50,297 bases of DNA from an uncultured Lachnospiraceae bacterium (GTDB lineage Bacteria > Bacillota > Clostridia > Lachnospirales > Lachnospiraceae), in the NCBI GenBank assembly GCA_959022495.1, contig CAUEYX010000023.1, positions 1 to 50,297 on the forward strand, read 5' to 3'. Below are positions 24,514-32,497 of this stretch, in pieces. The notes below the pieces were generated by a model that was not told where the DNA came from, made no database searches, and saw nothing but the letters and a program-made list of their open reading frames with translations. How positions within the stretch are numbered: position 1 is the first letter of the stretch; every line of letters starts with the position of its first letter. Made by a program: the position numbers and the translations under genes.

Positions 24514-26133
24514 ATGGTCATCAGGGAGCTGTATGTGAAAAGTTTCGGGAAATTTACAGAAGAGCACTTTTATCTAAAAGAAGGGGTGCAGGTTATATGC
24601 GGGGAGAATGAATTCGGCAAGTCAACCCTCCACGCCTTTATCCGTGCCATGCTGTTCGGTCTTGACCGGGGGCGCGGGCGGGCCGCTCAGAAGGACGAAT
24701 TCAGCCGCTATGAGCCGTGGGAGAATCCGGGGAATTACGCGGGGGTCATGCGTTTTACATGCGGGGGACGGAATTTCCGGCTGGAGCGCAGTTTTGCCCG
24801 CGCCGCGCGGAGGACAGCTCTTGTCTGTGAAGATGATGGGGAGGAATTGTCGCTGGAGCAGGGCGATCTTGATATTCTGCTCGGCGGCATCACACCGGCG
24901 CTTTTTGACAGTACGGTGTCCGTGGGACAGCTTCGGGCAGAGCCGGGCCAGGAACTTTATGAAGCGCTGGAGAACCGAGCGGCGAATTATTTTGAGACAG
25001 GGAGCGGAGAGATTGATATCTCAGCGGCGCTGCGGGATCTGCGGGAGAGACAGCGGGATACCGAACGGGCGCTGCGCGGGGAGGAAGCGGCGCAGGAAGC
25101 GGAGCTGGAGAAGATCCGTATGGAGTGTGGGTATTTGGAACGGGACATGCGGGCACTGCAGGAAGAATATGAAGAGAAACAGGAGCGGCTGAAGGCGCTG
25201 GATCGACAGAAACTCTCTGGGGCGGCCGGGAAAGACGGGGGCGCAGAGGAGCGGGAATCCGGCGGGCAGGCCCGGGAGAGTGTATCCGGCGGCAGGAGCC
25301 TGATTGTGATGGGCATTGCGGGGGTGCTGGCGGGAACGGTGGGCTTTTTGTGGAGCCTGTTTTTAAAAGGAGCGGCCCAGGCTGTTCCCGCGGCGCCTTT
25401 TACCGTGATTTCCGGAATCGTCTCTGCCGCGGGCCTTCTGCTCCTGGCGGCCGGACTCACGGCCTCAGTCAGGAGAAAGCGCATGGAAAGAAACGGCGGC
25501 GGGCGCGGCCGTGACTCCGCTGCGAAGCGGGGGCAGGACAGTGCGGCGGTGAGAGCGGAAGCAGACCGCGATGAAAAGAAACGCCTTCAAGGAGAACTGG
25601 AGCATATTCGTTCTGCGTGGAAGGAAAAAGAGATCCGATGCGGCAGTCTGCGGGAGCAGTGCGGGGAATATGGGCCGAGTGACATGGGGGTGAAGCTTGT
25701 CAGACGGCAGCAGGCGCTTTCCCTGGCGGAGCAGGCACTGAGGCAGGCGGCGCGGGAGATGGGAGACCAGACGGCGCAGCTTCTGAACAGGCGGGCGTCG
25801 GAAATCCTTGCGTCAGTGACAGACGGCGCGTACAGAGCGCTTCGGATGGAGGAAGGCAGGCATCTGTCCGTGTGGGACGGCATCAGGCGCATACCGGCGG
25901 AGCGGCTGAGCCGAGGGACAATCGAGCAGATCTATTTCTCAGTGCGGCTGGCTGCCGCGGATATCCTTCTCGAGGAACCAATGCCGGTTATTTTGGACGA
26001 CGCATTTGCCTTTTATGACAGCATAAGGCTGGAGTCTGCATTAAAGTGGTTGAGCCGGCAGGGAAAACAGGTTATAATATTTACCTGTCATAAGAGAGAA
26101 GAAGAGATAGTAAAGAGGGTCATTTACTCATGA
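24514..26133 (+). CDS. Short YhaN-like SMC-type ATPase with internal membrane hairpin
   Basis: The ATPase partner of the upstream nuclease, 539 residues. The N-terminal half carries FGKFTEEHF and Walker A GENEFGKST (30-38), followed by GLDRGRGRAAQKDEFSRYEPWENP, a YhaN-type segment. The C-terminal half carries signature LSRGTIEQIYFSVRLAAADIL (near 463) and Walker B PVILDDAFAFYD (near 490). Between them are short charged coiled coils around two hydrophobic spans (about 263-288 and 297-320), so the head is probably membrane-tethered. Bacillus YhaN is about 960 residues; here nearly all of the coiled-coil arm is missing while both ATP-binding halves remain. ATG 24514 is preferred, with GAGGGAG upstream. 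Its stop overlaps the cca start (ATGA). Confidence 0.82.
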   Translation: MVIRELYVKSFGKFTEEHFYLKEGVQVICGENEFGKSTLHAFIRAMLFGLDRGRGRAAQKDEFSRYEPWENPGNYAGVMRFTCGGRNFRLERSFARAARRTALVCEDDGEELSLEQGDLDILLGGITPALFDSTVSVGQLRAEPGQELYEALENRAANYFETGSGEIDISAALRDLRERQRDTERALRGEEAAQEAELEKIRMECGYLERDMRALQEEYEEKQERLKALDRQKLSGAAGKDGGAEERESGGQARESVSGGRSLIVMGIAGVLAGTVGFLWSLFLKGAAQAVPAAPFTVISGIVSAAGLLLLAAGLTASVRRKRMERNGGGRGRDSAAKRGQDSAAVRAEADRDEKKRLQGELEHIRSAWKEKEIRCGSLREQCGEYGPSDMGVKLVRRQQALSLAEQALRQAAREMGDQTAQLLNRRASEILASVTDGAYRALRMEEGRHLSVWDGIRRIPAERLSRGTIEQIYFSVRLAAADILLEEPMPVILDDAFAFYDSIRLESALKWLSRQGKQVIIFTCHKREEEIVKRVIYS

Positions 26134-27464
26134 AAATAGCATTGCCAAGAAAAGTGATGATGATTATTAATAATCTCCAGCTCCACGGATATGAAGCGTA
26201 TGCCGTGGGTGGATGCGTGAGAGATTCCATTCTTGCGAGACGTCCGGAGGATTGGGATATTACAACATCGGCGCGCCCGGAGGAAATAAAGAAACTTTTC
26301 CGCAGGACAGTGGATACGGGGATTGAACACGGGACAGTCACCGTGCTGATCGGAAAGGATTCTTTCGAGGTGACAACTTACCGGATCGATGGGGCATATG
26401 AGGACAGCAGGCACCCGAAGGAAGTCCGCTTCACAAGAAATCTGGAAGAAGACCTGCGCCGCAGGGATTTTACCATCAATGCCATGGCCTATAATGAAGA
26501 AGTGCGCCTTGTGGATGTGTTTGGGGGGATGAAGGACTTAAACCATCACCTGATCCGCTGTGTAGGTGACCCCAGAGAACGGTTCTCTGAGGATGCCCTG
26601 CGGATTCTGCGGGCGGTGCGCTTTTCCGCCCAGCTGAATTTCCCCATCGAGCAGGAGACAGCGGAAGCGGTCAGAGAACTGGCTCCCACCCTGGAGAAAA
26701 TCAGCGCGGAGCGGATACAGACAGAGCTTGTGAAACTGCTTGTATCCCCTCATCCGGAACGCCTTCAGGACGCGTATGAGCTGGGGATAACCAAGGTCAT
26801 CCTGCCGGAGTGGGATGCCATGGAAGGGGTGGAGCAGAATACGCCGCACCACAAATACGATGTGGCGCAGCATACCCTGCACGCTCTTAAAAATGTGAAG
26901 CGGGATAAAGTTCTGCGCCTTACTATGCTGTTCCATGACATGGGGAAACCATATATGCGGACAACAGACGAGCAGGGCAGGGACCATTTTAAAGGACATG
27001 CCCTTGTCAGCGAGGAGATTGCAAGGAAGGTGATGCGCAGGCTGAAGTTTGACAATGATACAGTGAAAAAGGTGGCCCGCCTGGTGTGTTACCATGACTA
27101 CCGGGTGGAAGCGACACCCAGGAACGTCCGCCGCGCCATGAACCGGATCGGGGTAGAGCTCTTTCCCTATTACCTGGCGGTGCGCATGGCAGACGCGAAA
27201 GCTCAGAGTACGTACAGGCGGCGGGAAAAGATTGAAAATATTGTGGCGATGAGACAGCTCTATCAGCAGGCGCTCCTGAATGAAGAGTGCGTCACCCTGC
27301 GTCAGCTGGCAGTCAGCGGCAGGGAACTTATGGATCTGGGGATGCAGCCGGGCAGAGAGCTTGGCGGCATGCTCAACGAGCTCCTTGAATATGTCATTGA
27401 CGATCCGAAAAGGAATGAAAAGGAGATACTCTGCGCGTATGTAAAAGAAAAACTCGGCCAGTAA
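26130..27464 (+). CDS. cca: CCA-adding tRNA nucleotidyltransferase with HD domain
   Basis: Adds or repairs the 3' CCA of tRNAs; none of the complete tRNA genes in this window encodes CCA, so it would be needed. 444 residues. A class II nucleotidyltransferase head has GGCVRD (27-32) and the catalytic DWD (41-43), then RRDFTINAMAYN and the RFSEDALRILRAVRFSAQL neck. An HD phosphohydrolase-like domain follows with FHDMGKP (near 267). Overlaps the preceding gene by 4 nt. Confidence 0.95.
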   Translation: MKIALPRKVMMIINNLQLHGYEAYAVGGCVRDSILARRPEDWDITTSARPEEIKKLFRRTVDTGIEHGTVTVLIGKDSFEVTTYRIDGAYEDSRHPKEVRFTRNLEEDLRRRDFTINAMAYNEEVRLVDVFGGMKDLNHHLIRCVGDPRERFSEDALRILRAVRFSAQLNFPIEQETAEAVRELAPTLEKISAERIQTELVKLLVSPHPERLQDAYELGITKVILPEWDAMEGVEQNTPHHKYDVAQHTLHALKNVKRDKVLRLTMLFHDMGKPYMRTTDEQGRDHFKGHALVSEEIARKVMRRLKFDNDTVKKVARLVCYHDYRVEATPRNVRRAMNRIGVELFPYYLAVRMADAKAQSTYRRREKIENIVAMRQLYQQALLNEECVTLRQLAVSGRELMDLGMQPGRELGGMLNELLEYVIDDPKRNEKEILCAYVKEKLGQ

Positions 27465-27508
27465 TCATACTCGGGCCGGATCTCTCATAGATTAGAATAA
27501 CAGTTCAG

Positions 27509-27549
27509 GTGTGCCCCGCCCGGAAGCGGTTACGGGCGGGATGGCGCAC
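27509..27549 (+). other. Long GC-rich hairpin upstream of the cotS-like gene
   Basis: CCCGCCCG (27515-27522) pairs with CGGGCGGG (27533-27540), extended by GTGTGC/GCGCAC across a small bulge. No T tract follows, so it is not a standard terminator. It lies 42 nt before the ATG and could affect mRNA stability or translation. A possible -10 TAGAAT is at 27493-27498. Confidence 0.55.
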
Positions 27550-27591
27550 AGGGGACTGTCATGAACAAAGAGTGTCTGACAGGGGGCGGCT

Positions 27592-28605
27592 ATGAGAGAG
27601 GAATATGAACTGGAAGTATTGGAGCAGTATAATATAGAAGTAAAAGGCACCCGAAGAATAAGGGGTGCGTTTTTTTGCGATACGAATGAAGGAACGATGC
27701 TGCTGAAGCAGACAAAGGTGTCCGGGCGGCGCGCCCCTTTGCTGTATGAGGCGCTCAGCTGTATAGAAAAGAGAGGAAATATGAAAGTTGACACGCCTGT
27801 GTTCACAAAGAACGGCGATCTGCTTGCCACGTCCAGGGAAGGCGCGGTATATATGTTAAAGAAGTGGTATCAGGGGCGGGAGTGCGATATCCGGCAGGAG
27901 GGGGAACTCCTGCGCGCGGTCGGTCAGCTGGCCCTTCTGCACAGGGAACTGGACGAAGTTTTGTCGCAGTGGAACGCGGATGCTCAGCAGGAACGTTTTG
28001 CTGCGGGGAAAAGTCCTGTGGAAGAGATTGTGCGCCACAACAGGGAATTGAAGAAGGTGCGCGCGTTTATCCGCGGCCGGGTGGCAAAAAATGAATTCGA
28101 GTACCTGTATCTGGAGAGTTTTGAAAAGATGTATGGCATGGCGGAAAAAGTATTGCGCAGGATGGAAGAATCCGGGTGCCTGGAACTGTACAGGGAAAGT
28201 GCCGAACAGGGGTGTATGGTCCACGGCGATTATAATTATCACAATCTTCTTATATTGAAAGAGGGGATGGCCGTCACTGGTTTTGAACATATGCGGACGG
28301 ACATTCAAGTGCATGATTTGTATTATTTTATAAGAAAAGCAATGGAAAAACATCATTGGAAACAAAAAACAGGACAAAAAATCTTGAAAGCATACGAGGA
28401 AGAACGTCCTCTTGCGGCAAGAGAGCGGGAATATCTGGGATTGTTCCTCGCGTATCCCGAAAAATTCTGGAAGACAGCCGGGACTTATTATCGGTCAAAT
28501 AAAGCGTGGCTTCCCGAAAAATATGTTGAAAAATTAAAACTTGCGGTGCGTCAGGCAGAAGAGAAAGCACATTTTCTGGAGGAAGTATTTTCTTTGAATA
28601 TATAG
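27592..28605 (+). CDS. CotS-family spore coat protein (kinase-like fold)
   Basis: A 337-residue protein of the CotS/YsxE/YutH group, which has a choline/aminoglycoside-kinase-like fold and is found in spore coats. It shows VKGTRRIRGAFFCDTNEGTMLLKQTK at the N terminus and the kinase-like catalytic loop MVHGDYNYHNLL. The usual DFG-like metal site is not obvious: the following strand reads AVTGFEHMRTD, so phosphotransfer is doubtful. Composition is Lys/Glu/Tyr-rich. GGGGGCGGCT lies upstream. Expression is probably in the mother cell, but no clear sporulation-sigma site was identified. Confidence 0.82.
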   Translation: MREEYELEVLEQYNIEVKGTRRIRGAFFCDTNEGTMLLKQTKVSGRRAPLLYEALSCIEKRGNMKVDTPVFTKNGDLLATSREGAVYMLKKWYQGRECDIRQEGELLRAVGQLALLHRELDEVLSQWNADAQQERFAAGKSPVEEIVRHNRELKKVRAFIRGRVAKNEFEYLYLESFEKMYGMAEKVLRRMEESGCLELYRESAEQGCMVHGDYNYHNLLILKEGMAVTGFEHMRTDIQVHDLYYFIRKAMEKHHWKQKTGQKILKAYEEERPLAAREREYLGLFLAYPEKFWKTAGTYYRSNKAWLPEKYVEKLKLAVRQAEEKAHFLEEVFSLNI

Positions 28606-28615
28606 CAGAGTTTTG

Positions 28616-28644
28616 TTGCTGTCAGGGCAGAAACATGGTATATT
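28616..28644 (+). promoter_or_regulatory. Promoter of the phosphohexomutase gene
   Basis: -35 TTGCTG (28616-28621), a 17-bp spacer and -10 TATATT (28639-28644), about 65 nt before the ATG. Confidence 0.65.
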
Positions 28645-28708
28645 AGAACTGGATTTGTTTGTGATTTTGTACAAAAAAATCAATAAAAAGATAGTAGGAG
28701 TGGTAAAA

Positions 28709-30391
28709 ATGTATCAGGAAGAGTATAAGCGCTGGATGGCGGCAGATCTGGAAGACGCGGATCTGAAACCGGAACTGGCAAAGATCGAAGGAAAAGAGGA
28801 AGAGATCAAAGAACGCTTCGCGGTCGCGCTGAAGTTCGGAACAGCAGGACTGCGCGGCGTGCTCGGCGCTGGGACGAACCGCATGAATATCTATGTGGTG
28901 CGCCAGGCGACCCAGGGGCTCGCGAACTGGGTAAAAACCCAAGGCGGCACACAGACGGTGGCCATCAGTTATGACAGCCGTCTGAAAAGTGATGTGTTTG
29001 CAAAGACAGCGGCAGGCGTGCTGGCGGCAAATGGGATCAAAGTCCGTATCTATGACGCGCTGATGCCTGTGCCGGCGCTTTCTTTCGCAACGCGTTATTA
29101 CAACTGCAATGCAGGCGTAATGGTGACTGCTTCCCATAATCCTGCAAAATACAACGGCTATAAGGCATACGGACCGGACGGATGCCAGATGACTGACGAT
29201 GCCGCCGCGGTCGTATATGATGAAATCCAGAAAACGGACGTGCTGACAGGCGCGAAATATATGTCCTTCGCGCAGGGCGTCGAGGAAGGTTTGATCCACT
29301 TTGTGGGCGATGACTGTAAAAAGGCGCTGTATGACGCGATTGAGTCCCGTCAGGTGCGTCCGGGTCTGTGCAGGACCGCGGGACTGAAGCTGGTATACAG
29401 TCCCCTGAACGGTTCCGGGCTTGTACCGGTTACACAGATCCTGAAGGATATCGGTGTGACAGATATCACGATCGTTCCGGACCAGGAATACCCGAACGGA
29501 TACTTTACGACCTGCAGCTACCCGAATCCGGAGATCTTTGAGGCGCTGGAGCAGGGGCTGAACCTGGCGAAGGAGACGGGCGCTGATCTGATGCTGGCGA
29601 CGGACCCGGACGCAGACCGCGTGGGAATCGCGATGAAGTGCCCGGATGGTTCCTATGAGCTGGTGAGCGGAAATGAGGTCGGTGTGCTGCTTCTCGACTA
29701 CATCTGTGCAGGGCGGATTGAAAAGGGAACAATGCCGGAGAATCCGGTGGCAGTAAAATCCATTGTGTCCACTCCTCTTGCGGACGCCGTGGCAGAGCAC
29801 TATGGCGTGGAGCTGCGAAGCGTGCTGACAGGATTTAAGTGGATCGGGGATCAGATCGCACAGCTGGAGCAGGCGGGAGAAGTCGACCGGTTTATTTTCG
29901 GTTTTGAGGAGAGCTATGGTTATCTTGCGGGACCGTATGTAAGGGACAAAGATGCGGTAATCGGTTCTATGCTGATCTGCGAGATGGCAGCATATTACAG
30001 AAGCATCGGAAGCTCTTTAAAGCAGAGGATGGAAGAGATTTACGCGCAGTACGGGCGTTATCTGAATAAGGTGGACAGCTTTGAATTCCCGGGATTGAGC
30101 GGAATGGACAAGATGGCAGGCATGATGCAGAAGCTCCGTGAGGAACCGCTGACAGAGATCGCGGGATACAAGGCAGTGTCAGTGACAGATTATCAGAAAC
30201 CGGAAGAGACAGGCCTGCCGCCGGCAAATGTGCTGATTTATAAGCTGGAGAACAACGCGACTGTGATCATTCGCCCGTCGGGGACAGAACCGAAGATCAA
30301 GATCTATTATACGACAATGGGCAGGGATCTGGCTGAGGCTCAGGCAGAGAAAGACAAGCTTGCGGAGGCGCTGAAACCTATAATGGAATAG
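28709..30391 (+). CDS. Phosphoglucomutase/phosphomannomutase (alpha-D-phosphohexomutase)
   Basis: Interconverts hexose 1- and 6-phosphates for glycogen or cell-envelope precursors. It is 560 residues, the PgcA-type length. The four site signatures are present: phosphoserine loop TASHNPAKYNGYK, metal loop DPDADRVG, sugar loop GFEESYGY and phosphate-binding RPSGTEPKIK. ATG 28709 is chosen because TAGGAG lies 8 nt upstream and the promoter is just before; a longer frame from 28613 would add 32 residues and begin before the promoter. Glucose versus mannose preference cannot be decided; PgcA-type glucose use is more likely. Confidence 0.93.
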   Translation: MYQEEYKRWMAADLEDADLKPELAKIEGKEEEIKERFAVALKFGTAGLRGVLGAGTNRMNIYVVRQATQGLANWVKTQGGTQTVAISYDSRLKSDVFAKTAAGVLAANGIKVRIYDALMPVPALSFATRYYNCNAGVMVTASHNPAKYNGYKAYGPDGCQMTDDAAAVVYDEIQKTDVLTGAKYMSFAQGVEEGLIHFVGDDCKKALYDAIESRQVRPGLCRTAGLKLVYSPLNGSGLVPVTQILKDIGVTDITIVPDQEYPNGYFTTCSYPNPEIFEALEQGLNLAKETGADLMLATDPDADRVGIAMKCPDGSYELVSGNEVGVLLLDYICAGRIEKGTMPENPVAVKSIVSTPLADAVAEHYGVELRSVLTGFKWIGDQIAQLEQAGEVDRFIFGFEESYGYLAGPYVRDKDAVIGSMLICEMAAYYRSIGSSLKQRMEEIYAQYGRYLNKVDSFEFPGLSGMDKMAGMMQKLREEPLTEIAGYKAVSVTDYQKPEETGLPPANVLIYKLENNATVIIRPSGTEPKIKIYYTTMGRDLAEAQAEKDKLAEALKPIME

Positions 30392-30439
30392 GCTCTGGGA
30401 ATCGTAACCGCAAGAAGCTGTAAAAAACAACGAAAAATC

Positions 30440-30468
30440 TTGACAAAGCCTTATGAAACCGTTATAAC
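30440..30468 (+). promoter_or_regulatory. Strong promoter of the HU gene
   Basis: Consensus -35 TTGACA (30440-30445), a 17-bp spacer and -10 TATAAC (30463-30468). Confidence 0.85.
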
Positions 30469-30566
30469 AGTACATAAAGGCGGAATGATGCGGACGACAG
30501 GGCACATTTCCCTTTAAAAATCAGAATAAAATTGTATGCAGGTACAATAAAGAGGAGGATTTACCT

Positions 30567-30839
30567 ATGAACAAAACAGAACTTATCGCAGCGGTTGCTG
30601 AAAAGGCTGAAATTTCCAAGAAAGATTCTGAGAAAGCGTTAAAAGCGTTTATCGACGTTGTTACAGAGCAGCTGAAAAATGATGATAAAGTTCAGCTTGT
30701 AGGCTTCGGAACATTCGAAGTAAGCAAGAGAGCGGCAAGAGAGGGAAGAAACCCGCAGACAGGAAAGACAATGAAGATTGCAGCCTGCAAGGCTCCGAAG
30801 TTCAAAGCTGGAAAAGCATTAAAGGATGCTATCAACTAA
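30567..30839 (+). CDS. hup: DNA-binding protein HU
   Basis: A 90-residue nucleoid protein. It begins MNKTELIAAVAEKAEISKKD and has the beta-arm segment RNPQTGKTMKIAA whose Pro intercalates DNA. The RBS GAGGAGG is strong. It has its own promoter and terminator, so it is expressed independently of rqcP, although its position just before rqcP-yabP matches related genomes. Confidence 0.97.
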   Translation: MNKTELIAAVAEKAEISKKDSEKALKAFIDVVTEQLKNDDKVQLVGFGTFEVSKRAAREGRNPQTGKTMKIAACKAPKFKAGKALKDAIN

Positions 30840-30873
30840 TTTCGTCTTACATTTAAGATAAAAGAACGGACAG

Positions 30874-30912
30874 GCACTTGCGATGCAGATAAAGGCATCG
30901 CAGGTGCTTTTT
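30874..30912 (+). terminator. Terminator after the HU gene
   Basis: A 13-bp stem GCACTTGCGATGC (30874-30886) / GCATCGCAGGTGC (30895-30907) with one G-U, followed by TTTTT. Confidence 0.93.
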
Positions 30913-30978
30913 CTGATTTCCGCGGGACAGACCCCCGGCGGGAATATGCGGGGCAAAATGCCGGAAGGAGGAAGAGAT

Positions 30979-31218
30979 ATGCGTTTGGATAAATTTCTCA
31001 AAGTATCGCGCCTGATCAAAAGACGGACTGTGGCGAATGAGGCGTGCGACGCCGGGCGTGTCATGGTCAATGACAGACCGGCGAAAGCGTCGGTACAGGT
31101 AAAGCCGGGAGATGTAATTGAGATCGGATTCGGCACCAAAAGCGTAAGAGTGGAAGTACTCGATGTACAGGAGACGACGAAAAAAGAACAGGCAAAGGAT
31201 CTGTTCAAATATCTTTAG
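30979..31218 (+). CDS. rqcP: S4-domain RNA-binding protein RqcP (YabO)
   Basis: A 79-residue S4 protein. In Bacillus RqcP works with RqcH to add alanine tails to stalled nascent chains on 50S subunits. The sequence MRLDKFLKVSRLIKRRTVANEAC and GRVMVNDRPAKASVQVKPGD is the typical S4 motif. ATG 30979 follows AAGGAGGAAGAG, which is a better choice than an in-frame start at 30883 that overlaps the HU terminator. Followed 55 nt later by yabP. Confidence 0.93.
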   Translation: MRLDKFLKVSRLIKRRTVANEACDAGRVMVNDRPAKASVQVKPGDVIEIGFGTKSVRVEVLDVQETTKKEQAKDLFKYL

Positions 31219-31273
31219 GAATAAATAAAAACAACCTCTCATATATTTAAAAGCAGAGTGGGAGGGAGCGCGG

Positions 31274-31561
31274 ATGGAAGAACAACGTATCGCAAAGACA
31301 CACAAACTTGTGGTCAACAACAGGAAAACGGCAATGGTGACAGGGGTGCTGGATGTTCTTTCCTTTGACCTGAATGAAATTCTGCTGGAGACAGAGCAGG
31401 GGATGCTGATGGTCAAGGGGACAGATCTGCACGTGAACAGGCTCAGTGTGGAAAAAGGCGAGGTGGATCTCTCCGGAAGCATTGACAGCATCGCGTACTC
31501 GAATGTATCACAGACGGCGGGGAAACTCAATGAGGGATTCCTGTCGAAACTGTTTAAGTAG
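31274..31561 (+). CDS. yabP: Sporulation protein YabP
   Basis: A 95-residue protein of the YabP/YqfC family, required for sporulation in Bacillus. It shows HKLVVNNRKTAMVTGVLDVLSFD and LLETEQGMLMVKGTDLHV, the family core. It stands between rqcP and yabQ as in Bacillus. GGAGGGAGC precedes ATG 31274. Confidence 0.92.
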   Translation: MEEQRIAKTHKLVVNNRKTAMVTGVLDVLSFDLNEILLETEQGMLMVKGTDLHVNRLSVEKGEVDLSGSIDSIAYSNVSQTAGKLNEGFLSKLFK

Positions 31562-31567
31562 GCAGCT

Positions 31568-31927
31568 ATGATACTTGGGATCGGAACAGAGGCAGGGGTA
31601 TTTCTCTATGCCGGGCTGTCAGGGATGACCGTGCTGTTTGCCTATGAGCTTCTGTCCTGCTTAAGGAAGCTGTTCCCACACAGCCTGGGGCTGATGGGAG
31701 TGGAGGATCTTATTTTCTGGATCGGGGCCAGCGGCTATCTGTTCAGCAGGATGTATGAGACTACATTCGGCAGCATCCGCTGGTTTTTCCTTCTGGGACT
31801 GGTCTGCGGGGCCGGGGCAGGGTATCTGCTGCGCCGCCTCGGGGCGAAAGCATGCGGAAGAGTAAGTTCCGCCCTGAATCGCGGCAGACGGAAAGGAAAT
31901 CTTCCGGGGAATAAAGAAAAGCCTTGA
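31568..31927 (+). CDS. yabQ: Sporulation membrane protein YabQ
   Basis: A 119-residue polytopic membrane protein with about three or four hydrophobic segments and a basic tail. YabQ is needed for cortex formation in Bacillus. The DLIFWIGASGYLFSRMYETTFGSIRWF segment matches the family pattern of an aromatic loop between helices. It starts 6 nt after yabP, so the two are coupled. Confidence 0.85.
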   Translation: MILGIGTEAGVFLYAGLSGMTVLFAYELLSCLRKLFPHSLGLMGVEDLIFWIGASGYLFSRMYETTFGSIRWFFLLGLVCGAGAGYLLRRLGAKACGRVSSALNRGRRKGNLPGNKEKP

Positions 31928-32005
31928 AAAAAGAAAAGAAAACAGATAGAATATTACTTAATAACGGGGAGATAAAATATAGATTGATAAGCAGGGTGAG
32001 TGTGA

Positions 32006-32344
32006 ATGAATAAGACGAAACAGCAGAAAGCGGGAAGACAGAAGAGCAGAAGGAGAGATTTAAAGCTTAAGCAGCATAAGAGGAGCATTCTTTTGATCTG
32101 TATGGTTCTTGCAGCTCTCTCAGGTGTGCTCGCGGTCAGCTCCGTGAATCTGCACGCGAAGAATGCCCAGTATAAGGCACAGGAGGAGGAACTTGAAGCG
32201 CAGATAAAAGAAGAGAAGCAGCGCTCCAAAGAGGTTAAGGAATTCGAAGAATACGTTAAAACAGATGAGTATATCAAAGAGACCGCGGAGGAGAAGCTGG
32301 AGCTGGTTGATCCGAATGAGATCCTGTTCAGGCCGGCAGAATAA
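32006..32344 (+). CDS. divIC: Septum formation initiator, DivIC/FtsB family
   Basis: A 112-residue bitopic division protein. A very basic cytoplasmic N terminus (KTKQQKAGRQKSRRRDLKLKQHKR) precedes one membrane span (about 34-54). A coiled coil of Glu/Lys heptads (YKAQEEELEAQIKEEKQ) and the conserved C-terminal ELVDPNEILF follow. It forms a septal complex with FtsL and DivIB. Lies 78 nt after yabQ, with its own possible start signals. Confidence 0.92.
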   Translation: MNKTKQQKAGRQKSRRRDLKLKQHKRSILLICMVLAALSGVLAVSSVNLHAKNAQYKAQEEELEAQIKEEKQRSKEVKEFEEYVKTDEYIKETAEEKLELVDPNEILFRPAE

Positions 32345-32388
32345 GCGGCGGAAATATCGATAAAATAAGGACAAGAGTTACGAATGAA

Positions 32389-32418
32389 GACTCCGGGAGA
32401 GGTTCCCCGGGGTCTTTA
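32389..32418 (+). terminator. Terminator between divIC and spoIIE
   Basis: GACTCCGGG (32389-32397) pairs with CCCGGGGTC (32406-32414), one T-G pair, followed by TTTACTTTG. The T tract is broken, so termination may be partial. Confidence 0.65.
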
Positions 32419-32497
32419 CTTTGTGATAAGGCGGGGACGGGGCGGAGATTTCGGAAGAGGGCATCTCCGTATTTTGCTCAGAAAAGGAGATAACGGT

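Noticed and set aside
28643..29800. 385-codon minus-strand frame opposite the phosphohexomutase
   Set aside because: It mirrors the codon pattern of a well-supported plus-strand gene, and no RBS or motif supports it.
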